64,000 nt of DNA, from the NCBI GenBank assembly GCA_037783545.1, contig JBBELK010000111.1:496001-560000 (forward strand), given 5' to 3'. The position numbers were made by a program, and so were the translations under genes. The notes beneath the pieces are model-generated. The model saw nothing but the letters and a program-made list of their open reading frames with translations, had not been told where the DNA came from and searched no databases. The DNA is from Henricia sp. BOLD:AAB3569. Lineage: Eukaryota; Echinodermata; Asteroidea; Spinulosida; Echinasteridae. Below are positions 1-11,054 of the stretch, one piece after another. Within the stretch, counting starts at the first letter, position 1; the number at the start of each line of letters is the position of its first letter.

Positions 1-255
1 TATACCTATTGGTAGGCAATCATTGCAAGCTTCAAATGACACCATGACCATTTGGAAAACTTCACGCATGACTGATCAGGTTATTGTTTTAATTCATGTT
101 GGCAAACGTGGCTTGCGCACAACCTTGCAGGGTTTCTACCACAGTCAAAAGTGATCACAGACAAAAGCAGCACATGCTCTTCTTTATGACCAAAAACTGT
201 AAATTTATGTCGATGTTAACCCGCCATTTTTCATTTTTCTGCAATCGTATCAGTT
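1..255 (+). repeat. Left terminal inverted repeat of the mariner-like element (partial)
   Basis: Reverse complement of 2128-2383 with few differences. A conserved stretch around 170-225 in this arm matches 2165-2220 in the other. Both arms can be read as a short open frame, but it is only the repeat and shows no protein family. Confidence 0.8.
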
Positions 256-610
256 CAGCACCCGCTACGGCCTGCAACCGGTTAGTCTGTTGTCAAGACG
301 TGCATGGGGAGATTTATTTATTGCGCATTGTTCATTATATGCTGCAAGGTTCGAGACTGAATGACTCCCCCTGCCGCCCCTATACCTCATCACACTCTTT
401 CCCCTGTTTTAATGTACAACTCCCCCTAACACATGAGAGAACATTCCTCGGATGTGCAACACAATGGGGAAAATGGAAAAGGGAGTCTCCTGATCTCATA
501 TCATGTATGTGTGGCGGTCCAGGAAAACCCCTCACATGGTCAACATTTTACAATTCTTGTTGAGCATTTAATCAAATAATACACCCTTTACTTATCTCAG
601 AATAGTTTAA
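256..610. other. Interior of the mariner-like element, no gene seen
   Basis: Low-complexity C- and A-rich stretches; no frame resembles a protein. The stretch 1314-2127 is likewise without a recognisable gene. Confidence 0.6.
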
Positions 611-1309
611 AGGAACACACCAGCTTTGTTGGGCTATTTTGGGCTCGAAATAGACCCATACATTATTCTGGAGCGCCTTCGACAGTAAATTAGATATATC
701 TTAAAAAGACGCCGTCTAATTTGGCCGTTTTTGAGCACTTTTGAAAAATTCAAGGTCACGTGACTTTTCGGAACTAAATTCTGGTTCCGAAAAGTCACGA
801 GGTCTTGTGAGTTAGTTGTATTTCCAGCCGTATAACAGTTTGTTACTGCAGAACTGCACCAAATTCAAAACTGATATCCCCCAATATTTATAAGTAATTG
901 ACAAAAGAGAGACTATTTGCCCCGCGCAGCACGGCAAAAAGCCTGAGTGCACACACACACGGGCGTGTTGCTCCGGTGTACGTTTGTGAAGAAAAAACAT
1001 GATGCCAACTGAAAACGGAAATTCCTATTCGGTCATCCGGGCTGTCCAGTGAAATCGTGAGCAGAAAATTGGAGATATCCTGAGCAGGAGAAGATCTGCG
1101 AATCGTTTGTGATAAAGTCGTGAGGCTCGCGCGTAGTTGCAACGGCTGGTAAAGCGTATAACCCGTCTTTTGACTGTTTTTGTTAATTTTGCACTTCTTT
1201 AGTAAATTACGGGATATTTTGATGATCTTTTTTTACAACGACCATCAAAAAAGTATTGTCAATGCTGCTACATCACTAAATCATGTAAACAGTAGGCCGG
1301 TGTGTACCT
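611..1309 (+). mobile_element. TTAA-flanked MITE, copy 1 (699 bp)
   Basis: The element starts AGGAACACACC and ends GGTGTGTACCT, an inverted pair, and is flanked on both sides by TTAA (607-610 and 1310-1313). A second copy, reversed, is at 5793-6629 with the same termini and the same TTAA flanks. TTAA duplications are typical of the piggyBac and Kolobok superfamilies; which applies cannot be decided from a non-coding copy. Internal frames are not coding. Confidence 0.85.
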
Positions 1310-2127
1310 TTAAATGAGTTCAATATTTAAACCACAACTAAAGTTATGACCTTCCGAAGATAGTTTATTCTAAAACCCACATACGGAGAAATCAGGGTTC
1401 AAAGTTGGCTATGCAGTAAACGTAAATACCTTAAAATGGTTTTAAAACACTCGCAAATTACAATTTACACTTTGATTTTTCAGACAAAAAAATTTGAGAG
1501 GGAATTTAAAGACCATAACTTCACTTTGGAACCGAAATCTCAAAAATGACATTAGGGTGATTTTTTTGTAAATCGGCCCATAACTACAAAATGTACGTGG
1601 CGACTTCCGACGGGTTTTCCCAGACCGCCACACAAAATCTTGCTAGTGCTTTAGAAAAGACTAGCACGCAATGATTTGATAAAAAGCATACTCTTCGCCG
1701 TGACAGCCTATTCAACCCAGTTTGTGATATTCAACAACAACAAGAAAACCCGATAGTTATAGTAACAAACTATCCAGGAGGAAATTGCCAACTGAACTCT
1801 TTTTAAAAAAGACAAAAATCTGCAGACATTTTTACCATTCATTCAACAAAAAATGCATATAATTTTCACGTTTTCTGCTTCTACGAGGCAAACATTTTTA
1901 CAAGGTATTCATCACTATTATTCTTTAGTTATGTAATGCTGTTTCTGTCTTAAACAGTTTTCCTAATCAAAGTCATGTAATCTCTATTTAATCCTCAACA
2001 TGCATGGCCACTATTTCTTTGGAGACAGACGTCTGCCCTGTGTGTGCATTACGACGTGTAGTTGATACGTATACACAAAGCATTGACATCAACTACATGT
2101 TACGATGTTCTGCGGCAAGCATCACGC

Positions 2128-2459
2128 AAGCCGAAACAGACGGATTGCAGAAAAAAGGAAAATGGAGGGTTAACATCGACATAAATTTACAGTTTTTGGT
2201 CATAAAGAAGAGCATGTGCTGCTTTTGTCTGTGATAACTTTTGACGATGGTAAAAACCCTGCAAGTTTGTGCGCAAGCCACGTTTGCCAACATGAATTAA
2301 AACAATAACCTGATCAGTCATGCGTGAAGTTTGGTCATGGTCATGGTGTCATTTGAAGCTTGAAATGATTGCCTACCAATAGATAGAGATTCTGAAACTG
2401 ATAGTTTTAATTTCTTGGACATTTTTCTGAATGTATACTTTATTTTGATACACCCTGTA
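2128..2459 (-). repeat. Right terminal inverted repeat of the mariner-like element
   Basis: Inverted partner of 1-255. It extends about 75 bp further outward than the left arm visible here and ends at a TA dinucleotide where the 1.3-kb arm begins. Confidence 0.75.
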
Positions 2460-2744
2460 GAATGTGCAATGTACACAATACCCCTCGGCCCCCAAAATAA
2501 TCACTGAACACTTATCTGATCAAAATGTTACTATGACCCCAGAGTAATTAATAATTTCAGTTTCATTAAGTCATTACAAATAACCCTCTAAAAACCGTTG
2601 TAAAACTGGGTTTCGTTTAAACGTTCGGCAAAACTTCTTTTTAATATGTGTCGGTTAAGCAATTAACCGGTTAAACGTCCCACCCCTTCTTGAAAGAACT
2701 GCAAACCGATTTCTGAATTATTATAAACCCCCATCTCTATTGTC

Positions 2745-2955
2745 TAGACTTGCCCAGGTCTGACGTCACGTGTTTGGTCTGTGGTGCGGTGCGTGTAGTG
2801 CTCCTTCTGGACTGGTGGCCTGTAAAATATTTTCTTCTGTCTCGGAATACTTTCTAAAACAGAGGAAAACATATCGAACAGGTCACTGGTCCGGAGGGGC
2901 ACAGTGTGCTGCACATTGCCGACTGAGCACGGGAGGTCAGACTTGGGCAAGTCTA
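2745..2955. mobile_element. Palindromic MITE nested in the left arm
   Basis: Starts TAGACTTGCCCAGGTCTGAC and ends with the near reverse complement, CAGACTTGGGCAAGTCTA. The same insertion sits at the same place in the right arm (22415-22625), so it was present before the arms were duplicated or was copied with them. Confidence 0.75.
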
Positions 2956-3409
2956 CGCCTCACAGTAATTGTTCGATAACTAAACATTGATCTGTTTTCA
3001 TTTGTCTAATTTGAAAGCGTACAACTTTTATTTTTCTAGAAAATTATCAATTCAGGTGCCACACCCAAAATGCACGGACTATTATTATCTTGAAAGAAAT
3101 GTTGTCAACACTTTGAGTAATGAGTATATATTTTTGGGATGGGGATGCATTGGGCACAATGTTTTTTGGGGGAATGTCGCTCCATCACGCCTTTATTATT
3201 GGGTATACCACTGTATCTAGGGGTTTGTAAATACTGCATTCTGCATACATTCAGAGGTACGCGTATATAACGCCACTAAAATTGGGTTAGACATGCACAT
3301 GTAATATCACATTGTTATAATTAACACTTGCTGGATGAAGAAATGTAAAAATAAAATATTATGGTGGTGGAGATTTCTCTGTCATGCAGACATTTATTTA
3401 GTGACTTTG

Positions 3410-3720
3410 AACAACCCCATTTTAAACAACTGAGATTTTGAACAACCCCATTTTAAACAACTAAGATTTTAAACAACCTCAATTGAACAACCCCTGCTGA
3501 GTAAACAACAATGTTTAAATATTTAAACAACCGTCGTTTAAACTGTTAAACAACTGTTGTTTAAACTGTTAATTTGAACAACCGTTGTTTAAACTTTTGA
3601 ACAACCGTTGTTTAAACTGTTAAACAACCCCGGTTGTACTTTAAACAACGGTTGTTCATGTGCCCTGGTTAAACCGCGGTTGTTTAACATTTTAAACAGG
3701 TTGTTTAAAATACTATTAAC
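3410..3720. repeat. Array of TTTAAACAAC / GTTGTTTAAA palindromic motifs
   Basis: More than a dozen copies of AACAAC or GTTGTT joined to TTTAAA, many arranged as inverted pairs such as AACAACNGTTGTT. The same array lies at the inner end of the other arm. Subterminal motif arrays of this kind are often transposase-binding regions in DNA transposons; that role is inferred here. Confidence 0.75.
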
Positions 3721-3721
3721 A

Positions 3722-5220
3722 GTGCAGTTCGCCAATGAGTGCCTCTGGTGTTTCCCGTGAAGTTTCCTCTTCCCTTTCCATTCCCTGTATTTTGTCCCTG
3801 AGACTGTGCTGTCGTTGTTGTTCAATATCCCGTTGTCTGTTTTAGTCGCAGTGCTTGGCAAACATAGCTTGTTTTTCTTGCAGTGTTCAACATATCCTCT
3901 TTTGCGTTAGCTTTCTGTTTCTTTCTCTTTTGCGTTAGCTTTCTGTTTTATTTTTTGAGTACAGAAGTTTTGATTTGCTGTATGTTACATTGGCATTTGG
4001 GGCTCTTTTCAACTGGTGATCTACGTGTAACTGACCAAACACCCTCTCTCCACTTATATTGTTGCCAATACAAGACTTGGCTTGTCTTCTCACTTCTACA
4101 GTCGGTTCGCTGAACTTGCCTCCTGGAAGCTGTTCATGTAACTGACGTAAGCAGTCCTCCTGGATGTTTGCAAACAGTTTTTGCAACAATTCACTTGTCT
4201 GTGTGTCCAAGTTGGATTCTTTAGTAAGCTCTTGAAAAATCTCATCCTTATTCATGGGCATATCAGGGAATACAGGTGGTGCTGTTCCATTCACGACTCT
4301 ATGCGCATCCTTGCTAAACTCTTTCAGGGTCTTGACTGCTGCAGAGTAGTACTGATTCAGTTCCCCGTTCAATGAGGCGCATCCATGGACCAGTTAAGTA
4401 CTTCACAACTAAGCCAAGGGCTCTACACTCCACGATGCAGTGCTCCATTTCCAAGTCATGTTTGACTGCCTTCAAGCACTCATTGCTTTCGGACCACACT
4501 TTATTCAGAAAGTCAAGTACGAGATGTCTTAGAAAGAAGCAGGCGCCACCATTCAAAAAGTAGACATGGAACCGATTCCCAATGATGGACTGAAGAGGGT
4601 TCTTGTGTACACCATTCATTTGTAGGTGAGCTTTGACTACTGCCGGAACACCAGCTCCATCTTTGAAGCATTAAAGCATACGCATCACTGCTTCCCCTAC
4701 TTTTAAAGCTCATTGCATCTGTTGGTGTGTTGTGATCTTTCTCCCAATTGTTGACAGTTTTTTTCTGCAGATTTGGCGAAGGTGTCCAGAGGGTGCATAC
4801 CGCCATACAAATTATTCGAAGTGGCTTCATCACCAGTGGGTGTGATGCTCAGTTGCTCGGCAAGCTTCTTGTTGGTAGCTTTATTGACAATGTGTCTTTC
4901 CGTCATTGTGTTGGAAATGTTATCAAGTCAGAATTGTTTGCTTCAGTCCAGGTTTGTCACATGATGATTTTATGCACTCTAAGCTTGCGTTAATGGTCAC
5001 CACGTACGTATGGCATCACGTACGTATGGTACGAAGTAGCATCACCACCTGCCATCTCCTTTATTCCAACTGTGTAAGTTGAAGATTTGGTTGAAATTTG
5101 GATTTCGCTGAAATGTCTACGTTTCTTGGTTGTGCCGTCAAATTTCACCGTTGTTTCAGCTGCTGATTCAAGCTCCTCTCCTAGTTGAAATTTACTGCGT
5201 TCCCTCATTTCGGGTATCAT
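3722..5220 (-). pseudogene. C-terminal half of an unclassified transposase-like gene, copy A
   Basis: Read on the minus strand, pieces in different frames follow one another as in one protein. 5220-4990 has the motif VKFDGTTKKRRHFSEI, then 4906-4703 MTERHIVNKATNKKL, 4619-4314 GNRFHVYFLNGG and CRALGLVVKYLTG, 4372-3935 ISGERVFGQL and RAPNANVTY, and finally a charged coiled-coil-like tail (around 3845-3722, RQRDIEQQRQHSLRDKIQG) ending in TAA at the arm boundary. A homologous gene is at 23170-28317. The order of motifs resembles uncharacterised proteins that I recall as repetitive in cnidarian and echinoderm genomes. The ERVFG block recalls the hAT C-terminus, but I cannot name the superfamily. 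At least three frame changes show it is dead or multi-exon; introns are not evident. Confidence 0.6.
3902..3955. repeat. Two-copy 27-bp tandem duplication in the gene tail
   Basis: CTTTTGCGTTAGCTTTCTGTTT occurs twice in succession. It introduces stops into the transposase-like reading on the minus strand and probably helped to break it. Confidence 0.6.
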
Positions 5221-5788
5221 GCTCTTGCATGTGCTTTCATCGGGCAGCTATCCAAGTTGTTTGCCAGACAGTTTTTTAACACAGAACTTGATAACTGGGT
5301 ATATATTCTTAGCTGAAACCTAGGTACACTTAAAGTGAACAACATACATTAAAGATGTTATGCCGTGGAGAGAGGAATTTACCAAAATTACACATTAAAC
5401 CATTAAATACATCTAATTATGCCAGGAAAATTGTTCAGAAAAAAATTAGACTGTGCGAATGTTTTTTTACAACAGCAGTTTTTGGCCCAAACTCGAAGCA
5501 AAATCTGAACAACAGCCGTCGGGCCTAAAAGTTTGACATTGGAAAATCAACGGATTCGTGACGTCATTTTACGGACGCGTCCGGCCGACGGCTGTTTGTT
5601 GTTATTCCACAACGTGGCGTTTTGGAACAACATGTTGACAATTGACTCCACTGTTGACGTTTTTTTCCGATGGAGATAGCGATGTTTGTTGTTGCTCATC
5701 GCATTCATTTCATGACGACAGCGATGAAGAATCATCCAGTGAATTTCCTACGGTTGAACCGTATCAGTTTGAGCCAGAAATAACCATG
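5221..5788. other. No gene seen
   Basis: A/T-rich stretch between the transposase-like remnant and the TTAA MITE. No motif or repeat copy found. Confidence 0.5.
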
Positions 5789-5792
5789 TTAA

Positions 5793-6629
5793 AGGTACAC
5801 ACCTGCCTACTGTTTACATGATTTAGTGATGTAGCAGCATTGACAATACTTTTTTGATGGTCGTTGCGAAAAAATTTCATCAAAATATCCCGTAATTTAC
5901 TAAAGAAGTGCAAAAATAACGAAAACGGTCAAAAGACGGGTTATACGCTTTACCAGCCGTTGCAACTACGCGAGAGCCTCACGACTTTGTCACAAACGAT
6001 TCGCTCTTCTCCTGCTCAGGATATCTCCAATTTTCTGCTCACGATTTCACTGGACAGCCCGGACGACCGAATAGGAATTTCCGTTTTCTTTTGAGGAGTT
6101 GGCATCATGTTTTTTCTTCACGAACGTACGTGCACCGAAGCAACACGCCCTTCCGTGTGTGTGTGCACTGGGGCTATTTGCCGTGTACTGCGCAGGGCAA
6201 ATTTCTACACTCCACGGTAGCCTGCCGTAGCACGCGCTCGCTCCCGTTTACCGGACTCTCGAAACAAACAATTATGTTCGAATTTTCATACTTATGTTTA
6301 ATTTTGTTTCATACCTGTATAAATAGTCTCTCTTTTGTGAATTACTTATAAATATTGGGGGGAAATCAGAGTTGAATTTGGTGCAGTTCTTCAGTAACAA
6401 ACTTTTATACGGCTGGAAATACAACTAACTCACAAGACCACTTGACTTTCCGGAACCAGAATTTGGTTCCGAAAAGTCACGTGACTTTGGATTTTTCAAA
6501 AGTGCTCAAAAACGGCTAAATTTGACGGCGTCTTTTCAGGATATATATAATTTACTCTCGAATGCGCTTCAGAATAATGTATGGGTCTATTTCGAGCCCA
6601 AAATAGCCCAACAAAGAAGGTGTGTTCCT
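5793..6629 (-). mobile_element. TTAA-flanked MITE, copy 2 (837 bp)
   Basis: Reverse-oriented relative of 611-1309. Begins AGGTACACACC, ends GGTGTGTTCCT, with TTAA at 5789-5792 and 6630-6633. It is about 140 bp longer than copy 1; the extra sequence is around 6180-6320. The two copies agree well elsewhere, including the TCCCGTAATTTACTAAAGAA block. Confidence 0.85.
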
Positions 6630-6633
6630 TTAA

Positions 6634-8257
6634 CAAAGGAAGAAATCCGAGAACAACGTACGCGAGTCCGGTGTTCGAATCGACGACCGAAATCGACAAC
6701 AGGAAACTGGAACGGTACTGCCTCGGCTTTCTCTTTCTTTCTCAACTTTTTCTCAACCCTTTTTCGTCAATAATTATTTTGTCCTTGGACGTTTCCATGG
6801 TAAATGTACCATGTTTGTTTGAGCCGATTGCCTAAATTTTTAGACCATGTAAATGTGGAATTTATATTCATCGTAAAACTTACCATGAACGTACGTTGTT
6901 GAGACGAAAACCAAACCCTAAAATATCCGTTTGATGGAAAAACTTAGACCTGTTCTTTCCTCTTCATTTGATACCTGTGTATGTTAAATTTAATCCCAAC
7001 ACTAGAACATTTATCCAGCAGTGTTTTGGGGGCGTCTTGTGATGTGACTGTGTCAATAATGCAATGTAACAAGTTTACGAGAATGTTCAGCGCGCACTCG
7101 CTGAAACCATACCGGCTGGCGGGCCGTTCGTTCGGCGTGTACTTCACAAAGCACTTGATCACGCACGCACGCGGGCGAGCATACCGACCATAGCGGCGGG
7201 ATCAAGACCAAACACAGGTTTCTTCTTACACAATGTGTGCGACACCAGACTTTTGTATTGGCGCGCGGAGTGATATCGTGCGCGATTTCGACAGTTTCCA
7301 GAAAAGAGGAAAATCATGGGTTGGAATTAAGCCTACATTTTCACTTTTTTTATTAATATAAAATGTAAAACGAGATAAGAAATCGATAATTAATATATCA
7401 AAGAATAGAAACATGCAAAAATAATTATAATTCCTCTCTCCACGGCATAACACCTTTAACATTTTTTTATTTTATTTTGTTTACTTCCTCTCCTGCATAG
7501 CCCCTATACTGTAACTTCAACATAACTGTACAATAATGCATTTTTTTAATCGACTAATATACTTGTAATATTATGCACTTTATTTATTTTAAATGCCTGA
7601 ATACCTGGTATTATTTTTTTTTGTATATGTGTATTTACGTGTTGGCATGGCAGCATTTGGAGAGCCTCTCGATTGTGATTTAGTTCACATTTGGCAATCC
7701 TTCAGGGGTTTTACCATGTAATGTTTTGTTTTATGTCAATTTTCATCTGTGTGTACTGTACCTTTTCATGTTTGCCCTGAGAAATAATAAATGAAATGAA
7801 ATGAAATGAAACACGTAATTAATAACAAAATTGAGTCCCGAGGAGGGCATCGACATACGTGCTAAAATTAGGGGTTCCCTGAAAAAAAACCTCACCTGTA
7901 TTACATTGTAGTCCAAAGGCCCATGACAGAGGGGGTGTTGAGAACGAACGAACACATGTCTAGTTTATAATCCATATATAAGTTGTTGAATCTAACCTGC
8001 AATTTCAACATACCTGTACATGCACATAAAAATACACATTTATAGCCCAAGCACAGGATGGCATTAAAGTCTGCCGTGGGATGCAATTCGGCATCTTTGG
8101 AACAGCCTAATGAGTAAGCTGTACTTCCGTGGTGCCCCGGTCTGGCAGTCCGGTACCATTCCAAAACGGAAACAAATTTCCCATTCAGGTAACGCATTTC
8201 ATAATCAGGGAACATGTGAACTCCAGCAGAAATATTTCAAAAATTGGGAAACATACC
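6634..8257. other. Non-coding stretch with a possible LINE 3' tail
   Basis: No protein family is recognisable. Positions 7785-7811 carry a short (ATGAA)n run following CCCTGAGAAATAATAA, which looks like the 3' tail of a LINE or SINE. The body upstream is not identifiable. Confidence 0.45.
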
Positions 8258-8429
8258 AACAGACTACCAAAGTGTGACGTCAGTTGCCATGGTAATTGGG
8301 TCTAAACACTCGCTGGTAATCTGAAACGTCTATTGGTATAGCGCAGGGAAACAGTTCACTGGTTTTAGTGTAGACCCCAAAACCATGGCAACACACAAAG
8401 GGTGACGTTTTCACTTTAGTAGTCTATTG
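8258..8429. mobile_element. Palindromic MITE, copy 1 of the AGACTACC family
   Basis: Left end AGACTACCAAAGTGTGACGT and right end GACGTTTTCACTTTAGTAGTCT are imperfect inverted repeats, with a second inverted block, GCCATGGTAATTGGGTCTA and TAGACCCCAAAACCATGGC. A diverged copy with the same layout is at 59189-59360. Confidence 0.65.
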
Positions 8430-8439
8430 TCAACATAGT

Positions 8440-10120
8440 CACATGATAGCCTTGTCCATCTCCAGGTGTAGAACCGTGGTCAAATTCCCTACCACCATGG
8501 CTCTATATGCATTCAAAATGCTAGAAAAGGCACATTTTGAAACAACTTCCGGTTTCAACCGGAAGTTGGGGTCACACAGGGCTCATGTCACTGTAATATT
8601 TGTTCGTCTGAAGACGTCATTATTGGCAAAGTCAATATCATCATGACGTCACTATTGTGTGCACAGATTGTTCAATGTATATGGGGTGAAAGGATCTTTT
8701 CAATATCTATTACAGTTCTCACGATTTTGCCATTTGAGATCATATTACGTAACTACCAAGCACGTGATGACGTCATTAATGGTATGGTAACGATGTCCAC
8801 ATGTGTGGGAACAATTTGTTCCGTAGAACCATGATCAAATTCCCTACCACTTTGGCTCAATTTGCATTCAAAATGCTAAAAATTGCACGTTTTCAAACAG
8901 CTTCCGGTTTGGGCCGGAGGTTTGGGTCACACAGGGGTCATGCCGTTGTATGATTTGTTCAGTTCACTGAGACCTATCATGCTGTGAAAGAATTATGCTG
9001 TGAAAGTGTCTATTACGGTTATTGAGATATGAATTATTCAAGTGTCTATTACGGTACCGTTATTAAGATATGAATTTTTGAAAAAAATAACCTCTGAATT
9101 TGTGTAATTTGACACCTGTGAGAACATTATAACGTCACAGTTTTGTGCACAAATTGTTCAAAAATTGGTTGAACAACACGTTCTTAAATGTAACGAAGGA
9201 ATCATGAAAACATATGTTGTAGTTCTCAAGATACATCACTTTTAAACAATTCAGCTTTAACATCTTACGTAATTTGATACCATATTACGTAACCATCGTG
9301 TATGTCATGACGTCACCATTGGTATAGTCCACATGTGTAGGAACATTTCGTTTCGTAGAACCATGGTCAAATTCCCTACCACCATGGCTCTATTTGCATT
9401 AAAAATGCTAGAAAAGGCATATTTTGAAACAACTTCCGATTTCAACCGGAAGTTGGGGTCACACAGGGCTCATGTCACTGTAATATTTGTTCACTTCATG
9501 GAGACCTATCACGCTGTAAAAGAAGTATTCAAATATCTATCACGGTTCTAGAGATATGAATTTTCGAAATATTTAACTTTAAATTGACACCTGATGACGT
9601 CACGATGGCGTCATACTTGATATCATCATTATACTATACATGCCGGTGAAAGTCTGCCATGGGGCCTATGTCTGTATCTAATTTTGTAACGATTCAGCTT
9701 AGTTTCGTGGGCATTGTTGCTCAGTAAGTGAAACAATTTAGATTTTCGTTTTCGTTGAATTTTGACCTCTAACTAACCCCAGAAGGAAGGGTCAGATAAA
9801 AATGCCCACCCAAGAAATGTGTAGCCCATGAACTGATCTATAAGCCTGCCAAATACGAATATCATAGGTCACGTGGTTTTTGAGATGAAAGCATTTTAAA
9901 ACATGCATATTTTGGTTATTTTTGGGATGTAATTTGATACTTGATGACGTCACGATGACGTCACACGTGATGCCATCATGATATTATACATGCTGGTGAA
10001 AGTCTTCCATAGGACCTATGCCTGTACTTAGTTTATTAATGATTCAGCTTGGTTTGATGGACATTGCTGCTCAATAAGTGCAACAATTGAGATTTTCGTT
10101 TTCGTTGAACTTTGACCTCA
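8440..10120. repeat. Complex tandem repeat block with two unit types
   Basis: Unit A occurs three times (about 8450-8605, 8825-8990, 9353-9570) with the shared core TCAAATTCCCTACCAC and a CATTTTGAAACAACTTCCGG-type stretch. Unit B occurs twice (about 9585-9775 and 9930-10120), sharing GATTTTCGTTTTCGTTGAA and a TGATGACGTCACGATG block. The units are diverged, so this is an old array. It sits between the two groups of minus-strand transposase-like exons and may be intronic or may have replaced part of the gene. Confidence 0.75.
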
Positions 10121-10131
10121 AATTGACAAAC

Positions 10132-10554
10132 CTTTATATCGTTTGGCAGATAGTATTATTTTGTTGTGACAGGCACACAACTGTACTATTGTCCCATATG
10201 AAAAATTTTCCTGGTATTTGTCTTGCAAGTATTCTAAAATACGTTTGTAGGTTACCCTTTCCCCCTTTTCACATTGCCATCAAACGTGTTCTCATCCAGG
10301 CGTCTGCCTCAACTAAATTGTCATTACATGTACGTATTCTTCCATCACCTTTCCTATATAAGGATACTTCTTTAATATTTGTGACACATGCTTGGGCAAC
10401 TTCCTTTTCAAAAGACATTGTTCCGATTCCTTTTTGCAATAATCCTTTGTGTCCTTCGAAATATTGTTTTTCAGATTTTCTTCACCTTTTCTTTAGCCCT
10501 TTCGCTGTTCATGTCCTCTACATGTATGACCAAGTATTCTTCAGGGTTAGGACT
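10132..10554 (-). pseudogene. Exon-like remnant of a large transposase-type protein (second conserved block)
   Basis: On the minus strand a plausible acceptor (TTGAAGCAG) precedes NPEEYLVIHVEDMNSERAKE. After a frame change come VEADAWMRTR and then, in another frame, VTYKRILEYLQDKY, SYGTIVQLCACHNK and SAKRYKG, ending at a GTTTGT donor-like site. These blocks closely resemble a conserved region (ADAWRRT, then YGTVVQLC, then RYKG) that I recall from long uncharacterised proteins repeated in cnidarian and other invertebrate genomes. The frame changes indicate decay. The catalytic domain expected downstream is not found; a tandem repeat block lies there instead. Confidence 0.55.
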
Positions 10555-10679
10555 CTGCTTCAATTAAACGTGGTCGTTCTGCTGAATAATTTATTGGCTC
10601 CATATCTGATTAACTTTTTGAACTTATATTTGGGACAGCTTCATCATTATCTGAAGGGTTTCGTTTTGTGGCCTTCTGG

Positions 10680-11054
10680 TCAGCAGCCGCCTGTATTGGC
10701 CAAATTCCACAAAGAGTTGCGGATCTGTTGTTGCTGAGTGATGGCATCTTGGACATTCTTTACGAGTTTCTTTGTACTATGCCTGCTTTGGGTTGCATTT
10801 ATAATTTGCGATTTGATGGCCACATATTTTATAAGGCTTTTGTCTTTCTCAGATGATGCCAGAATACAGATTTCCCTCATCTCTTCTTTGGAGAAATGTA
10901 GTGATGTCCTCGATGGCACAAGATTGAGTTGCTGGATAATCTTATTGTAGTCTACATTCTTAACATATTCTGTGACAAAAAGACGTTTTTGTCCTGTACC
11001 AGCATAAAACAACAACAACTGGTAACTGCATAACTTGTCTAATTGCCTTGTCAC
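10680..11054 (-). pseudogene. Exon-like remnant with the REIC / KDKSLIKY block
   Basis: A 124-residue frame reads KEEMREICILASSEKDKSL, then IKYVAIKSQ and a Gln-rich helix-like tail. It lies 125 bp upstream (in gene direction) of the next exon-like block and has the right orientation to belong to the same gene. I recall this block as N-terminal to the catalytic part in the same uncharacterised families. No known domain name can be given. Confidence 0.5.

Larger units (their letters stand above)
1..2459. mobile_element. Mariner-like non-autonomous element with long terminal inverted repeats, left end cut by the window
   Basis: Positions 1-255 and 2128-2383 are nearly identical in inverted orientation (shared words include GGTAGGCAATCATT and ACTGATCAGGTTATTG). 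The right repeat probably continues to 2459, ending in GATACACCCTGTA. Read inward this is TACAGGGTGTATC, the kind of end seen in Tc1/mariner-like elements of invertebrates. The last bases are TA, the usual target of that superfamily. The matching outer end of the left repeat lies before the window. The interior has no transposase-like frame and contains a younger TTAA-flanked MITE at 611-1309. The superfamily is an inference from the end sequence. Confidence 0.6.
2458..3724 (+). repeat. Left arm of a 1.3-kb inverted repeat pair
   Basis: This segment matches the reverse complement of 21617-22918 along its whole length with scattered substitutions and small indels. Outer end reads TAGAATGTGCAATG, inner end CTATTAACAGTG. 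It contains a nested 211-bp palindromic MITE (2745-2955) and a long run of TTTAAACAAC-type motifs (3410-3720). The two arms lie 17.9 kb apart. They are either the terminal repeats of a 20-kb element or two copies of a dispersed repeat in opposite orientation. Confidence 0.85.

Noticed and set aside
96-563. 155-codon plus-strand frame at the left edge
   Set aside because: Its first part is the terminal inverted repeat, which is also open on the other copy; no domain is present.
888-1142. Frames shared by the two TTAA MITEs
   Set aside because: Both copies can be read partly in the same way, but they differ by indels and end in TIRs; the conservation is that of a DNA repeat.
10078-10737. Longest conventional plus-strand frame (219 codons) in the first 20 kb
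   Set aside because: It is antisense to minus-strand blocks with recognisable conserved motifs and itself reads as Phe/Leu-rich noise.
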